Positions 1-7,214 of a stretch of DNA of 13,250 nucleotides are shown piece after piece (the first letter of the stretch is position 1; each line of letters starts with the position of its first letter). The translations under genes were made by a program, and so were the position numbers. The stretch comes from CAZGVV01 sp964529155 (lineage in GTDB: Bacteria > Pseudomonadota > Alphaproteobacteria > Rickettsiales > SXRF01), in the NCBI GenBank assembly GCA_964529155.1, contig CAZGVV010000055.1, forward strand, positions 1-13,250. The letters are read 5' to 3'. The notes beneath the pieces are model-generated. The model worked only from the letters and a program-made list of their open reading frames with translations, was not told the DNA's origin and made no database searches.

Positions 1-76
1 ACCGCCCTTAAGACATTAGGGGCAAATACTATCGGCTAACAACGAAGGACTAATCATTAAGGATTAATTATCTCAC
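1..76. other. Non-coding stretch downstream of recJ
   Basis: This is the left edge of the window, beyond the recJ stop codon. I see no gene and no GC-rich hairpin followed by a T-run, so the recJ terminator, if there is one nearby, is not obvious. The only structure is an AT-rich 16-base near-palindrome at 51-66 (TAATC-A-TTAA-G-GATTA) in which one symmetric pair is mismatched. It could be a protein-binding site or chance in AT-rich DNA. Confidence 0.5.
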
Positions 77-1846
77 TCAATTAACTGCCATTGCATCTTC
101 CACCGTCAACTTCACCTGTGGCCGGTTTTGCCATATCGAAAGACGCAATGTGCACGCTATATGTATCCGTTTGCCCCGATGTTGCATGAGCGCGTCGGCA
201 AAGGGTGTTCCTGCTGCGCGAAAGGCCATGGCCGTTACGCGGCAGCGTTCATCCGTGAGGATCAGGCGCAAATGACCATTGGTAATTTCTTGAATATCGG
301 CCAGCATCACATGTTGCAGCATTAAACGTGGTGCAGCATTGGATTGGCCAAATGGAGCCGCGCGCTCCAATGCTGCGGCTAGCTCTGGTGTAGCGCCGGA
401 AAGTGCCAGGCACCCATCCAGCATTAATTTGCCGCTGGCAGATGCACCCTGCTGCGCAAAGCGTTGTTCCAGGAATGCCTGCAAGGCAGGCAAATATGAT
501 TCTTCCACTGTAAATCCCGCTGCCATCGCATGGCCGCCGCCGATTTTAAGAATACCCGCTTCCACGGCGGCAATTACGGCTGCGCCGAAATCAAATCCTG
601 CAACCGAGCGCGCCGATGCTTTGCCGATGCCATGACTCAGTGCCACCACCGCTGCAGGCACGCCGAAACGTTCTTTTATGCGCCCGGCCACAATGCCGAT
701 CACTCCGGGATGCCAGTGATCCGCCGCCACTAACACTACGCTGTGATTAGCGATCTGCGCCTCGGCCATGGCCATCGCTTCATCCATCACCAGGGTTTCA
801 ATGGTTTTTCGCTCGGTGTTATATTGATCCAGCGCCTGCGCCAGCATAAGCGCTTCGCTTTCATCATCGGTCGAAAGCAGCCGCGCGCCATATTCCGCCG
901 TGCCAACACGCCCCCCCGCATTAATACGCGGCCCTAAAATAAAACCACACGTGTACGCGCTTGGAGGTTCATCTACCCGTGCGACATCCATTAATGTACG
1001 AAGCCCAGTATTGGCGCGTGTCGCCATGATTTTCAAGCCTTGCGATACCAGAGTGCGGTTGATGCCTGTAAGTGGGACTACATCGCACACGGTGCCCAGT
1101 GCCACTAAATCCAATAAAGACAGTAAATCCGGTGTGGGACGCGTGGCAAACCAGCCCATGCGTTTTAGTTCACGTTGCACCGCAACCGTCAGCAAAAATG
1201 CCACGCCCACCGCCGCTAATTGTCGGTGTGGCGATGTTTCATCTAGCCGGTTCGGATTGATCAGCGCATAGCATTCCGGCAGTCGTGCTTCCGCCATATG
1301 GTGATCTGCGACAATTACATGCAGTCCTGCCTCATGTGCGCTGGCAAGCGGCGCAAAAGCCAGGGTGCCGCAATCTACCGTAATCACTACGCTCGCGCCT
1401 TTATTCTTTAATGCTAAAAACGCTGGTGCATTTGGGCCATAACCTTCTGTAATTCGGTCGGGAATATGTAGTAGCGGACGTTTGCCAAGAAGGCTGAAAA
1501 ATCGTAGCAGTACTGCGCTTGCCGTGGCGCCGTCCACGTCGTAATCACCAAAAACGGCAATGGTTTCACCCGCCACCACCGCTGTGGCCAAGCGGCCAGC
1601 AGCCTTATCCATGTCTAGTAAATGCGAAGGGTCAGGTAGTTGCGTTTTAAGATTGGGATTTAGAAAATGGCCCATATCATCGGGCGCTATGCCGCGTGCA
1701 AGCAGCATGCGGGCGAGTATTTCCGGTATATCCCATTCGCGGGCAATGGCAGCGGCTATACGGTTATCCGCCTGGCGTATTTCCCAATGTCTTCCGGTGA
1801 TCGAAACGGCGGAAAGCCTGTCTCCGACCAGCGTGTCATCCATCAT
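77..1846 (-). CDS. recJ: Single-stranded-DNA-specific exonuclease RecJ
   Basis: RecJ degrades single-stranded DNA 5' to 3' using Mn/Mg. It acts in the cytoplasm in RecF-pathway recombination, mismatch repair and processing of stalled forks. The 589-residue product is close to the E. coli length (577). The DHH phosphoesterase core is intact: DYDVDG at residues 101-106, VDCG at 157-160, DHH at 181-183 and the GTVCDVVPL segment at 251-259. GPRINAGGR follows at 305-313, the DHHA1 domain has GIGKASARS at 406-414 and GGGHAMAAGF at 436-445, and an OB-like C-terminal domain begins near 472. The ATG at 1844-1846 overlaps the TGA of the upstream LOG gene (ATGA), so the two are probably co-transcribed and translationally coupled. 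A second ATG follows directly and could also be used. I see no missing catalytic residue. Confidence 0.97.
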   Translation of the reverse strand: MMDDTLVGDRLSAVSITGRHWEIRQADNRIAAAIAREWDIPEILARMLLARGIAPDDMGHFLNPNLKTQLPDPSHLLDMDKAAGRLATAVVAGETIAVFGDYDVDGATASAVLLRFFSLLGKRPLLHIPDRITEGYGPNAPAFLALKNKGASVVITVDCGTLAFAPLASAHEAGLHVIVADHHMAEARLPECYALINPNRLDETSPHRQLAAVGVAFLLTVAVQRELKRMGWFATRPTPDLLSLLDLVALGTVCDVVPLTGINRTLVSQGLKIMATRANTGLRTLMDVARVDEPPSAYTCGFILGPRINAGGRVGTAEYGARLLSTDDESEALMLAQALDQYNTERKTIETLVMDEAMAMAEAQIANHSVVLVAADHWHPGVIGIVAGRIKERFGVPAAVVALSHGIGKASARSVAGFDFGAAVIAAVEAGILKIGGGHAMAAGFTVEESYLPALQAFLEQRFAQQGASASGKLMLDGCLALSGATPELAAALERAAPFGQSNAAPRLMLQHVMLADIQEITNGHLRLILTDERCRVTAMAFRAAGTPFADALMQHRGKRIHIACTLRLSIWQNRPQVKLTVEDAMAVN

Positions 1847-2388
1847 AATTCCAACGCAGCAAACACGTGCTCAACGTCTTCCACTACCTGATAAAATCCT
1901 TCAGTTTCTACCCGGGCGAAACGTTGGTGGATGATATTTTCCATTAAGGAAATGAGCGGGTCCCAGTAATGATTATAATTCACAATAATCACCGGCTTCT
2001 GGTGCAATTGTAATTGCCGCCAGGTGAGAATTTCAAACATCTCATCCATAGTGCCAAACCCACCGGGCAATACGATGAATGCGTCGCTTAAATCGAACAT
2101 CAATTTTTTGCGCTCATGCATGCTGCCTACCATCACGATTTCAGTAAGGCCGCGATGCTCGCGTTCTAAATTGCGTAAACTGATGGGGAACACGCCTGTT
2201 ACGTGGCCATTTGCCTGCATAACTGCATTCGCCACAGCACCCATGATGCCGCAATCGCCACCACCATAGACCAATTTACGTTTACGCTCCGCCATTGCCT
2301 GACCCAGGCGTGTGCCAAGTTCCAGATAAATGGGATCCACCGCATTTTGTGCGCCACAAAATACGCAAAGGCTGTTGTATGTGCTCAT
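1843..2388 (-). CDS. LOG-family (TIGR00730) nucleoside 5'-monophosphate phosphoribohydrolase
   Basis: Members of this Rossmann-fold family hydrolyse (cytokinin riboside) 5'-monophosphates to a free base and ribose 5-phosphate; many bacterial copies act on AMP or related nucleotides. The 181-residue product shows an early VFCGA segment (residues 9-13), GGGDCGIMG at 42-50, the family R-K pair in MHERKK at 90-95, and the signature PGGFGTMDE at 108-116, whose glutamate is catalytic in the family. I chose the ATG at 2386-2388 because it is the first ATG and places the CVFCG strand at the normal distance. A TTG at 2424 would add 12 residues but would overlap the divergent SDR start. No Shine-Dalgarno sequence is visible. 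The stop codon overlaps the recJ start. True substrate cannot be told from sequence. Confidence 0.92.
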   Translation of the reverse strand: MSTYNSLCVFCGAQNAVDPIYLELGTRLGQAMAERKRKLVYGGGDCGIMGAVANAVMQANGHVTGVFPISLRNLEREHRGLTEIVMVGSMHERKKLMFDLSDAFIVLPGGFGTMDEMFEILTWRQLQLHQKPVIIVNYNHYWDPLISLMENIIHQRFARVETEGFYQVVEDVEHVFAALEL

Positions 2389-2404
2389 AGGCAAATGATA
2401 TATG
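2375..2404 (+). promoter_or_regulatory. Candidate sigma70-like promoter for the SDR-endoQ pair
   Basis: TTGTAT at 2375-2380 and TATATG at 2399-2404 are separated by 18 bases and lie partly inside the start of the divergent LOG gene. The -10 ends only 7 bases before the SDR ATG, so a transcript would begin at or next to the start codon. There is no Shine-Dalgarno sequence. The boxes are imperfect, so this is tentative. Confidence 0.3.
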
Positions 2405-2411
2405 TCATAGA

Positions 2412-3212
2412 ATGACAGATGCAACCAACAAATTAAAGTTCCCCGCTATTATTGCAATTACCGGCGCCAGCAGCGGGCTTGGCTGGGCGCTTGCTCTCTA
2501 TTATGCACGTCCAAACGTTACTTTATTGTTACAGGGGCGAAATGAGGCGCGTTTAGAAGCCATTGCCTCCGAATGCCGTGCCCTGGGTGCCAAGGTGGAA
2601 GCCGCCCGGATCGATGTGATGGATCAGGACGCGATGTCTGAATGGCTTATCAGCGCGGATAGCCGTATGCCGATAGATTTACTCATCGCCAACGCTGGTA
2701 TATCGGCCGGAAGTGGCGGTGGATTGTTGCATGGCGAATCCGCGGAACAGGCCCGGAAAATTCTTGGGGTTAATATAGACGGCGTAGTCAATACCATAGG
2801 CCCGATTATTCCCCGTATGAGTAAGCGCGGCTCCGGCCAGATCGCGCTGATGGCCTCACTCGCCGGGTATCGTGGCCTGCCCAGCGCTCCAGCCTATAGT
2901 GCCAGCAAAGCAGCCGTGCGTGTATATGGTGAGGGGCTACGCGGATTGCTCAGCGCGCGCGGAGTAAAAGTATGCGTCATTTGCCCCGGCTATATCCGAA
3001 CCCCCATGACCGACCGCAATCCCTTCCGCATGCCGTTTATCATGTCGGCCGAGCGCGCCGCTTCCATCATTGCGCGTGGGCTTAGGCGCAACAAAGCGCG
3101 CATTGCGTTTCCGTGGATGTTGTCTGTGCCGCTGTGGCTTATCACCTGTTTGCCGCCGCGCTGGACAGATCCGTTTTTTGCCCGCTTGCCTGCTAAGCCA
3201 TCGGTGCATTAG
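2412..3212 (+). CDS. SDR family NAD(P)-dependent oxidoreductase
   Basis: This is a classical short-chain dehydrogenase/reductase of 266 residues. It has the cofactor-binding TGASSGLG at 17-24, an NxG-type ANAG at 93-96 (in place of NNAG), N121, the catalytic S149, and Y162-x3-K166 in YSASK. The CPGYIRTPM segment at 191-199 follows. The tetrad N-S-Y-K is complete, so it should be an active oxidoreductase, probably of a carbonyl/hydroxyl group; the substrate is unknown. After the fold, residues 233-249 are hydrophobic (FPWMLSVPLWLITCLPP) and may form a membrane-associated helix, as in some SDRs acting on lipids or glycans. The gene is head-to-head with the LOG gene, 23 bases apart, and 3 bases upstream of the EndoQ-like gene, so the latter two are likely one transcript. 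No functional link between them is evident. Confidence 0.9.
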   Translation: MTDATNKLKFPAIIAITGASSGLGWALALYYARPNVTLLLQGRNEARLEAIASECRALGAKVEAARIDVMDQDAMSEWLISADSRMPIDLLIANAGISAGSGGGLLHGESAEQARKILGVNIDGVVNTIGPIIPRMSKRGSGQIALMASLAGYRGLPSAPAYSASKAAVRVYGEGLRGLLSARGVKVCVICPGYIRTPMTDRNPFRMPFIMSAERAASIIARGLRRNKARIAFPWMLSVPLWLITCLPPRWTDPFFARLPAKPSVH

Positions 3213-3215
3213 CGC

Positions 3216-4538
3216 ATGCGTTACCACGCGGATCTTCACGTTCATTCCCGCCACGCCTATGCTTGCGCACGAAATGCCGATTTAGAGCATCTGGCTTTCT
3301 GGGGTGCGCTCAAAGGCATTGAAGTCGTGGCAACGGGAGATTTTACGCATCCCGTGTGGCGAGCCGAACTCAAGGAAAAACTGGTGCCGGCAGAACCAGG
3401 ATTATTTCGCCTGCGGCCTGATATCGAAGCCTATGTGCACGCAAGCCTGCCTGTGGCATGCCGGAAAATCGTGCGATTTATTTTGTCGGTGGAGATTTCC
3501 ACGATCTATAAAAAAACTGAACGCACGCGCAAAGTCCATCACCTTATCTATGTGCCGAGTTTTGACGCCGCTGACCGTCTGGTCGCCAAGCTTGCGCGCA
3601 TAGGCAATTTAGAGGCCGATGGCAGGCCTATTTTAGGTTTGGATTCCAGGCATTTGTTGGAAATAACATTAGGGGTAGACCCAGAAGCATTCTTGCAACC
3701 TGCCCATATCTGGACGCCGTGGTTTGCGGCGCTCGGTTCGCAATCCGGGTTTGATTGCATTGATGATTGCTATGGCGATTTGTCACACCATGTGTTCGCT
3801 GTGGAAACCGGGTTGTCCTCAGACCCTGCCATGAATCGGCGTGTGTCATCGCTCGACCGTTTCCGCCTGACTTCCAGTTCAGATGCACACTCACCACATA
3901 AATTGGGGCGTGAGGCGACGTTGTTTGACACGGAGCTGGATTATTTTTCCTTGAAGCATGCTCTGGAAACGGGTGTGGGATATGGTGGCACCGTGGAATT
4001 TTTTCCAGAAGAGGGAAAATACCATTTAGACGGTCACCGTAATTGTGGCGTGTGCCTGACACCCGAAGAAACGCTGGCGTATGGCGGCTTGTGCCCGGTG
4101 TGCGGTAAGCGGGTAACCGTGGGTGTGTTAAACCGTGTCGCGGCATTGGCGGACCGGGAGGAGGGAGCGCATGCCCATTGCGATGGCGATGTCTTAAGCC
4201 TGGTTCCGTTGCCGGAAATACTGGGTGAAATTCATGGCGTTGGCCAAGCCAGTAAAAAAGTTAAAACTGCCTATGCGCGTATTACCGGGGCGCTCGGGGC
4301 AGAGCTGAGTATTTTGGAGCAGGTGCCGCTGGAAGATATTGCACGCGCTGAGTCTTCACTGTTGGCGGAAGCGATAACACGCTTGCGGGCCGGAAATGTT
4401 ATTCGTAAGGCCGGATTTGATGGCGAGTATGGGGTGATTCGGTTGTTTGAGGATTCGGAATTACAACGTAAAACCAAGGGTGGCGTATTGATTAAGCAAC
4501 CAAAACCACGGCCTGCGGAGGAAAAAGAAATCACCTAA
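3216..4538 (+). CDS. Endonuclease Q-family PHP-domain protein (TIGR00375-like)
   Basis: Characterised EndoQ enzymes nick DNA 5' of uracil, hypoxanthine, xanthine or abasic sites, starting repair of deaminated bases. The 440-residue product opens with a PHP metal-site motif DLHVHS (6-11), then GDFTHP (41-46), E93, the HH pair at 108-109, HIWTPWF (164-170), ETGLSSDP (197-204) and SSDAHS (221-226), which are the metal-binding motifs in the family order. A four-cysteine zinc site follows (C277, C280, C293, C296), then a C-terminal region with GVGQASKKV (341-349) that may resemble a helix-hairpin-helix DNA contact. Similar proteins are sometimes mislabelled as UvrD-like helicase; there is no helicase motif here. 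The ATG lies 3 bases after the SDR stop, without a Shine-Dalgarno sequence, which suggests coupled translation. Family assignment is by recognition; activity is inferred. Confidence 0.85.
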   Translation: MRYHADLHVHSRHAYACARNADLEHLAFWGALKGIEVVATGDFTHPVWRAELKEKLVPAEPGLFRLRPDIEAYVHASLPVACRKIVRFILSVEISTIYKKTERTRKVHHLIYVPSFDAADRLVAKLARIGNLEADGRPILGLDSRHLLEITLGVDPEAFLQPAHIWTPWFAALGSQSGFDCIDDCYGDLSHHVFAVETGLSSDPAMNRRVSSLDRFRLTSSSDAHSPHKLGREATLFDTELDYFSLKHALETGVGYGGTVEFFPEEGKYHLDGHRNCGVCLTPEETLAYGGLCPVCGKRVTVGVLNRVAALADREEGAHAHCDGDVLSLVPLPEILGEIHGVGQASKKVKTAYARITGALGAELSILEQVPLEDIARAESSLLAEAITRLRAGNVIRKAGFDGEYGVIRLFEDSELQRKTKGGVLIKQPKPRPAEEKEIT

Positions 4539-4564
4539 AATAGACGTGTACTCGCAAACGTAGC

Positions 4565-4591
4565 TTGCTCTTTTATTCTGAACTATATAGT
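4565..4591 (+). promoter_or_regulatory. Candidate promoter of the emrAB-arn block
   Basis: TTGCTC at 4565-4570 and TATAGT at 4586-4591 (15-base spacer; an overlapping TATATA lies at 4584-4589) sit in the only gap between the EndoQ gene and emrA. The -10 ends 8 bases before the emrA ATG and no Shine-Dalgarno sequence is present, so the mRNA may be leaderless or nearly so. The short spacer lowers confidence. No operator-like inverted repeat and no repressor gene is seen beside it. Confidence 0.35.
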
Positions 4592-4599
4592 ACAGTAAT

Positions 4600-5640
4600 A
4601 TGCCAAAACTTACCGCTAAAAAGAAAACCATCATCCTTGCCGTTGCACTTGCGGCCCTAATTGCTGGGGGGGTGCATGTATTGATGAGTGCAGGCAAAGA
4701 ATCCACCGATGATGCGCAGATTGACGCGCATATCGTGGCAATTAGCCCGAAAGTGCCGGGATATGTGGCGGCGGTGAATATTGTGGATAATCAAGTGGTA
4801 AAAGCAGGTGATGTGCTGATCAAAATTGATCCCACCGATTACCAGATCCGTCTTGACCAGGCGCATGCGAATTTAGAAGCGGCGCAAGCACGGGCATCTG
4901 TCGGGCAGCATAATTTCGCCAGCACCAGTGTAACCGCGCCTTCTGATGTTGATTCGGCGCGGGCGCAAGCGCGGGTGGCGCAGGCGGCACTCGACATTGC
5001 AACGGCGGATTTGAAGCGCTACCAGTCTATGAGTGATCTGGCGCGCAGTAAAAAACAATTGGATGATGCGGTGGCTAATGAAAAACAAGCCCGCGCGCAA
5101 GTGGCTTATGCCCAGTCCCGCCTGCGCTCCGCTCAAACCGCGCCCAAAGCGGTGGCCGCGGCGGAAGCTACGGTACGGGAATTGGAAGCGGCGGTAAAAA
5201 AAGCCGAAGCCGATGTATCGGATGCCGAAACGCAATTGCATGATACCGAGCTTACTGCGCCCTTTGACGGCCGTATCACCCGCAAAAATGTTGAGCAAGG
5301 TGCGTATGTGCAAGCCGGTGAATCACTGGCGGCAGTGGTGAGTAGTGAATATTGGATTGTCGCTAATTTCAAAGAAACACAACTCACTCACATGAAGCCC
5401 GGCCAGGAAGTCAGCATTAAAGTGGATGCATATCCGGGAAAAACATACCGTGGCAAAGTGGATAGTATCCAAAACGGTACAGGTGCGCGCTTCTCAGCAT
5501 TTCCGCCGGAAAATGCCACCGGTAATTTCGTGAAAATCGTGCAGCGCGTGCCGGTAAAAATTGTGTTCGATGAACGGCCAGACCCCGCACTGGCCATTGG
5601 CCCTGGCATGTCGGTGGTGCCAACGGTGAGCACCCGCTAA
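4600..5640 (+). CDS. emrA: HlyD/EmrA-type membrane fusion (periplasmic adaptor) protein
   Basis: The adaptor links an inner-membrane MFS pump to an outer-membrane TolC-type channel. The 346-residue protein has a lysine-rich start, one membrane anchor at about 10-29, a first lipoyl half-motif at about 44-78 (VAISPKVPGYVAAVNIVDNQ), a long alanine/glutamine-rich coiled-coil hairpin at about 82-215, the second lipoyl half starting with TAPFDGRI (219-226), and a beta-barrel domain to the C-terminus with the EmrA-like RFSAFPPENATGNF (297-310). Topology is N-in, bulk periplasmic. It ends 4 bases before the MFS gene, the classical emrA-emrB order. No TolC-like gene is in the window, so the outer-membrane partner must be encoded elsewhere. 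The symbol reflects family likeness; the substrate is not known. Confidence 0.9.
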   Translation: MPKLTAKKKTIILAVALAALIAGGVHVLMSAGKESTDDAQIDAHIVAISPKVPGYVAAVNIVDNQVVKAGDVLIKIDPTDYQIRLDQAHANLEAAQARASVGQHNFASTSVTAPSDVDSARAQARVAQAALDIATADLKRYQSMSDLARSKKQLDDAVANEKQARAQVAYAQSRLRSAQTAPKAVAAAEATVRELEAAVKKAEADVSDAETQLHDTELTAPFDGRITRKNVEQGAYVQAGESLAAVVSSEYWIVANFKETQLTHMKPGQEVSIKVDAYPGKTYRGKVDSIQNGTGARFSAFPPENATGNFVKIVQRVPVKIVFDERPDPALAIGPGMSVVPTVSTR

Positions 5641-5644
5641 CACC

Positions 5645-7180
5645 ATGAACGCGGCGAAAAGCACCTATGACGGCTCAGGCGTGAATCCCTGGCTGATTGC
5701 GGTGCTGGTAAGTGTTGTGACGTTTATGGAAGTGCTGGACACAACCATTGTAAACGTTTCCCTCTCGCACATCGCAGGGAATCTGGCGGCGACGGAAGAT
5801 GAGAGTACATGGGTACTGACATCATACCTGGTATCAAATGGTATTATTCTTCCACTCTCAGGTTGGCTTTCCAATGTCATTGGCCGAAAGCGGTTTTTCA
5901 TTGGCTGTATCATAGGGTTTACATTGGCATCCCTTGCGTGTGGGCTTTCCAATTCCCTCGGCATGCTGGTGGTGTGCCGATTACTGCAAGGTTTGGCCGG
6001 CGGAGGATTGCAGCCGACGCAACAGGCTATTGTGCTGGACGCCTTTCCACCGCATAAGCGTGGAAGCGTATTTGCTATTACTGGACTTACGCTGATTGTT
6101 GCCCCCATTCTGGGGCCGACGCTTGGCGGGTGGATTACCGATAATTACAGCTGGCGGTGGATTTTTTATATCAACGTGCCGGTGGGGATTATCACCGCCA
6201 TACTTATTTCACGTATTATCAAAGACCCGCCAGACGCCAAAGCGCATGGATTTAAATCAGTTGACTACATTGGGTTATCGTTGGTTGCGCTGGGATTAGG
6301 GAGCATGCAAATCGTGCTGGATAAAGGGCAGCAGGAAGATTGGTTCGGCAGCAATTTTATCGTCACCTTTTTCATCATCGCTGCCGGTTGCTTGCTTTCG
6401 TCAGTAATGTGGTTGTTGCGGCAGAAAGAACCGGTAGTGGATTTGCGCTTATTGAAAGACAGGGGATTCGGGCTGTCGTGTTTATTGATTTTTCTGGTCG
6501 GGATGATTCTGTATTCCAGCAGCGCGCTTATGCCGCTTCTGGTGCAATCGGCGTTTGGGTATAATGCGACGTGGGCCGGGCTTATTCTCTCACCCGGCGG
6601 GCTTGCGGTGATGTTTTTGATGCCGATTTCCGGTAAATTGGTATCACGTGTGCAGGCGCGTTATCTGATGACACTGGGTTTTTCACTGATTGCGTTTGGC
6701 ATGTGGGGTACAACTTATTTCTCGCCGCAGACGGATTATCAGCATTTTATGTGGATGCGCGTATTTCAGATGCTCGGCCTGCCATTTGTATTTATTCCCA
6801 CCAGCACACTGGCATTCATGCATATTCCTAAGGGAAAAAATAATAATGCGTCGGCGCTGTTTTCATTGGCACGGAATTTAGGTGGCAGTGTGGGAATTGC
6901 GTTATTTTCAACCTATGTGGTTCGGCATACGCAAATGCACCAGGCGTATCTCTCTGAGCACCTGTCGCCGTATAATCCGGCCTATAATGCGGCGGTAAAT
7001 TTACCCGGTGGTGCAGCGCGACTATACCGGGAGTTGCAATTACAGTCATCCATCATGGCCTATAGTGATGCGTTTGCGTTGCTGGCCGTTGTGATGGCGG
7101 TAGCGGCTGTCCTCACGTTTTTCTTTATGCCCCGCAATGATCCGCATGCAAAACCTGTCGCAGAAGGTGGAGTGCATTGA
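5645..7180 (+). CDS. emrB: DHA2-family MFS drug transporter, EmrB-type (14 TMS)
   Basis: This proton-driven exporter of the inner membrane pairs with the EmrA-type adaptor just upstream. The 511-residue length and hydrophobic pattern fit the 14-helix DHA2 group. The sequence has LDTTIVNV in the first helix (31-38), motif A GWLSNVIGRKR (73-83), the RLLQGLAGG segment (112-120) and the antiporter motif C region GLTLIVAPILGPTLGGW (147-163). The C-terminal part ends with helix residues up to FFFMP and a short hydrophilic tail. The ATG follows the emrA stop by 4 bases with no Shine-Dalgarno sequence, so translation is probably coupled. EmrAB pumps export hydrophobic drugs, uncouplers or fatty acids; which of these applies here cannot be read from the sequence. 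The next gene begins 34 bases later, so it is probably in the same transcript. Confidence 0.93.
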   Translation: MNAAKSTYDGSGVNPWLIAVLVSVVTFMEVLDTTIVNVSLSHIAGNLAATEDESTWVLTSYLVSNGIILPLSGWLSNVIGRKRFFIGCIIGFTLASLACGLSNSLGMLVVCRLLQGLAGGGLQPTQQAIVLDAFPPHKRGSVFAITGLTLIVAPILGPTLGGWITDNYSWRWIFYINVPVGIITAILISRIIKDPPDAKAHGFKSVDYIGLSLVALGLGSMQIVLDKGQQEDWFGSNFIVTFFIIAAGCLLSSVMWLLRQKEPVVDLRLLKDRGFGLSCLLIFLVGMILYSSSALMPLLVQSAFGYNATWAGLILSPGGLAVMFLMPISGKLVSRVQARYLMTLGFSLIAFGMWGTTYFSPQTDYQHFMWMRVFQMLGLPFVFIPTSTLAFMHIPKGKNNNASALFSLARNLGGSVGIALFSTYVVRHTQMHQAYLSEHLSPYNPAYNAAVNLPGGAARLYRELQLQSSIMAYSDAFALLAVVMAVAAVLTFFFMPRNDPHAKPVAEGGVH

Positions 7181-7214
7181 CAGCGCCACGTGTTTTGCTT
7201 ACTCCATAAGACTT

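Noticed and set aside
900..1271. 123-codon plus-strand reading frame opposite recJ
   Set aside because: Low-complexity composition, no motif, and antisense to the conserved recJ core.
2389..2424. TTG start at 2424 for the LOG-family protein
   Set aside because: It would overlap the divergent SDR start, and the added 12 residues are not typical; the first ATG is at 2388.
3628..4146. 172-codon minus-strand reading frame opposite the EndoQ gene
   Set aside because: It is rich in His, Pro, Arg and Asn with no recognisable motif and lies fully antisense to a well-supported gene; best seen as a by-product of that gene's codons.
4539..4599. Terminator between the EndoQ gene and emrA
   Set aside because: No GC-rich hairpin followed by T-run is present in the 61-base gap; read-through from the SDR-EndoQ unit is possible.
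4873..5313. 146-codon minus-strand reading frame opposite emrA
   Set aside because: Arg/Phe/Gly-rich composition is typical of antisense to an Ala/Gln/Glu-rich coiled coil; no motif or ribosome binding site.
7137..7214. N-terminal extension of the ArnT-like protein from an in-frame start inside emrB
   Set aside because: It adds a hydrophilic 26-residue tail before the first membrane helix, overlaps the emrB end by 44 bases and has no ribosome binding site. The ATG at 7215 matches the usual family start.
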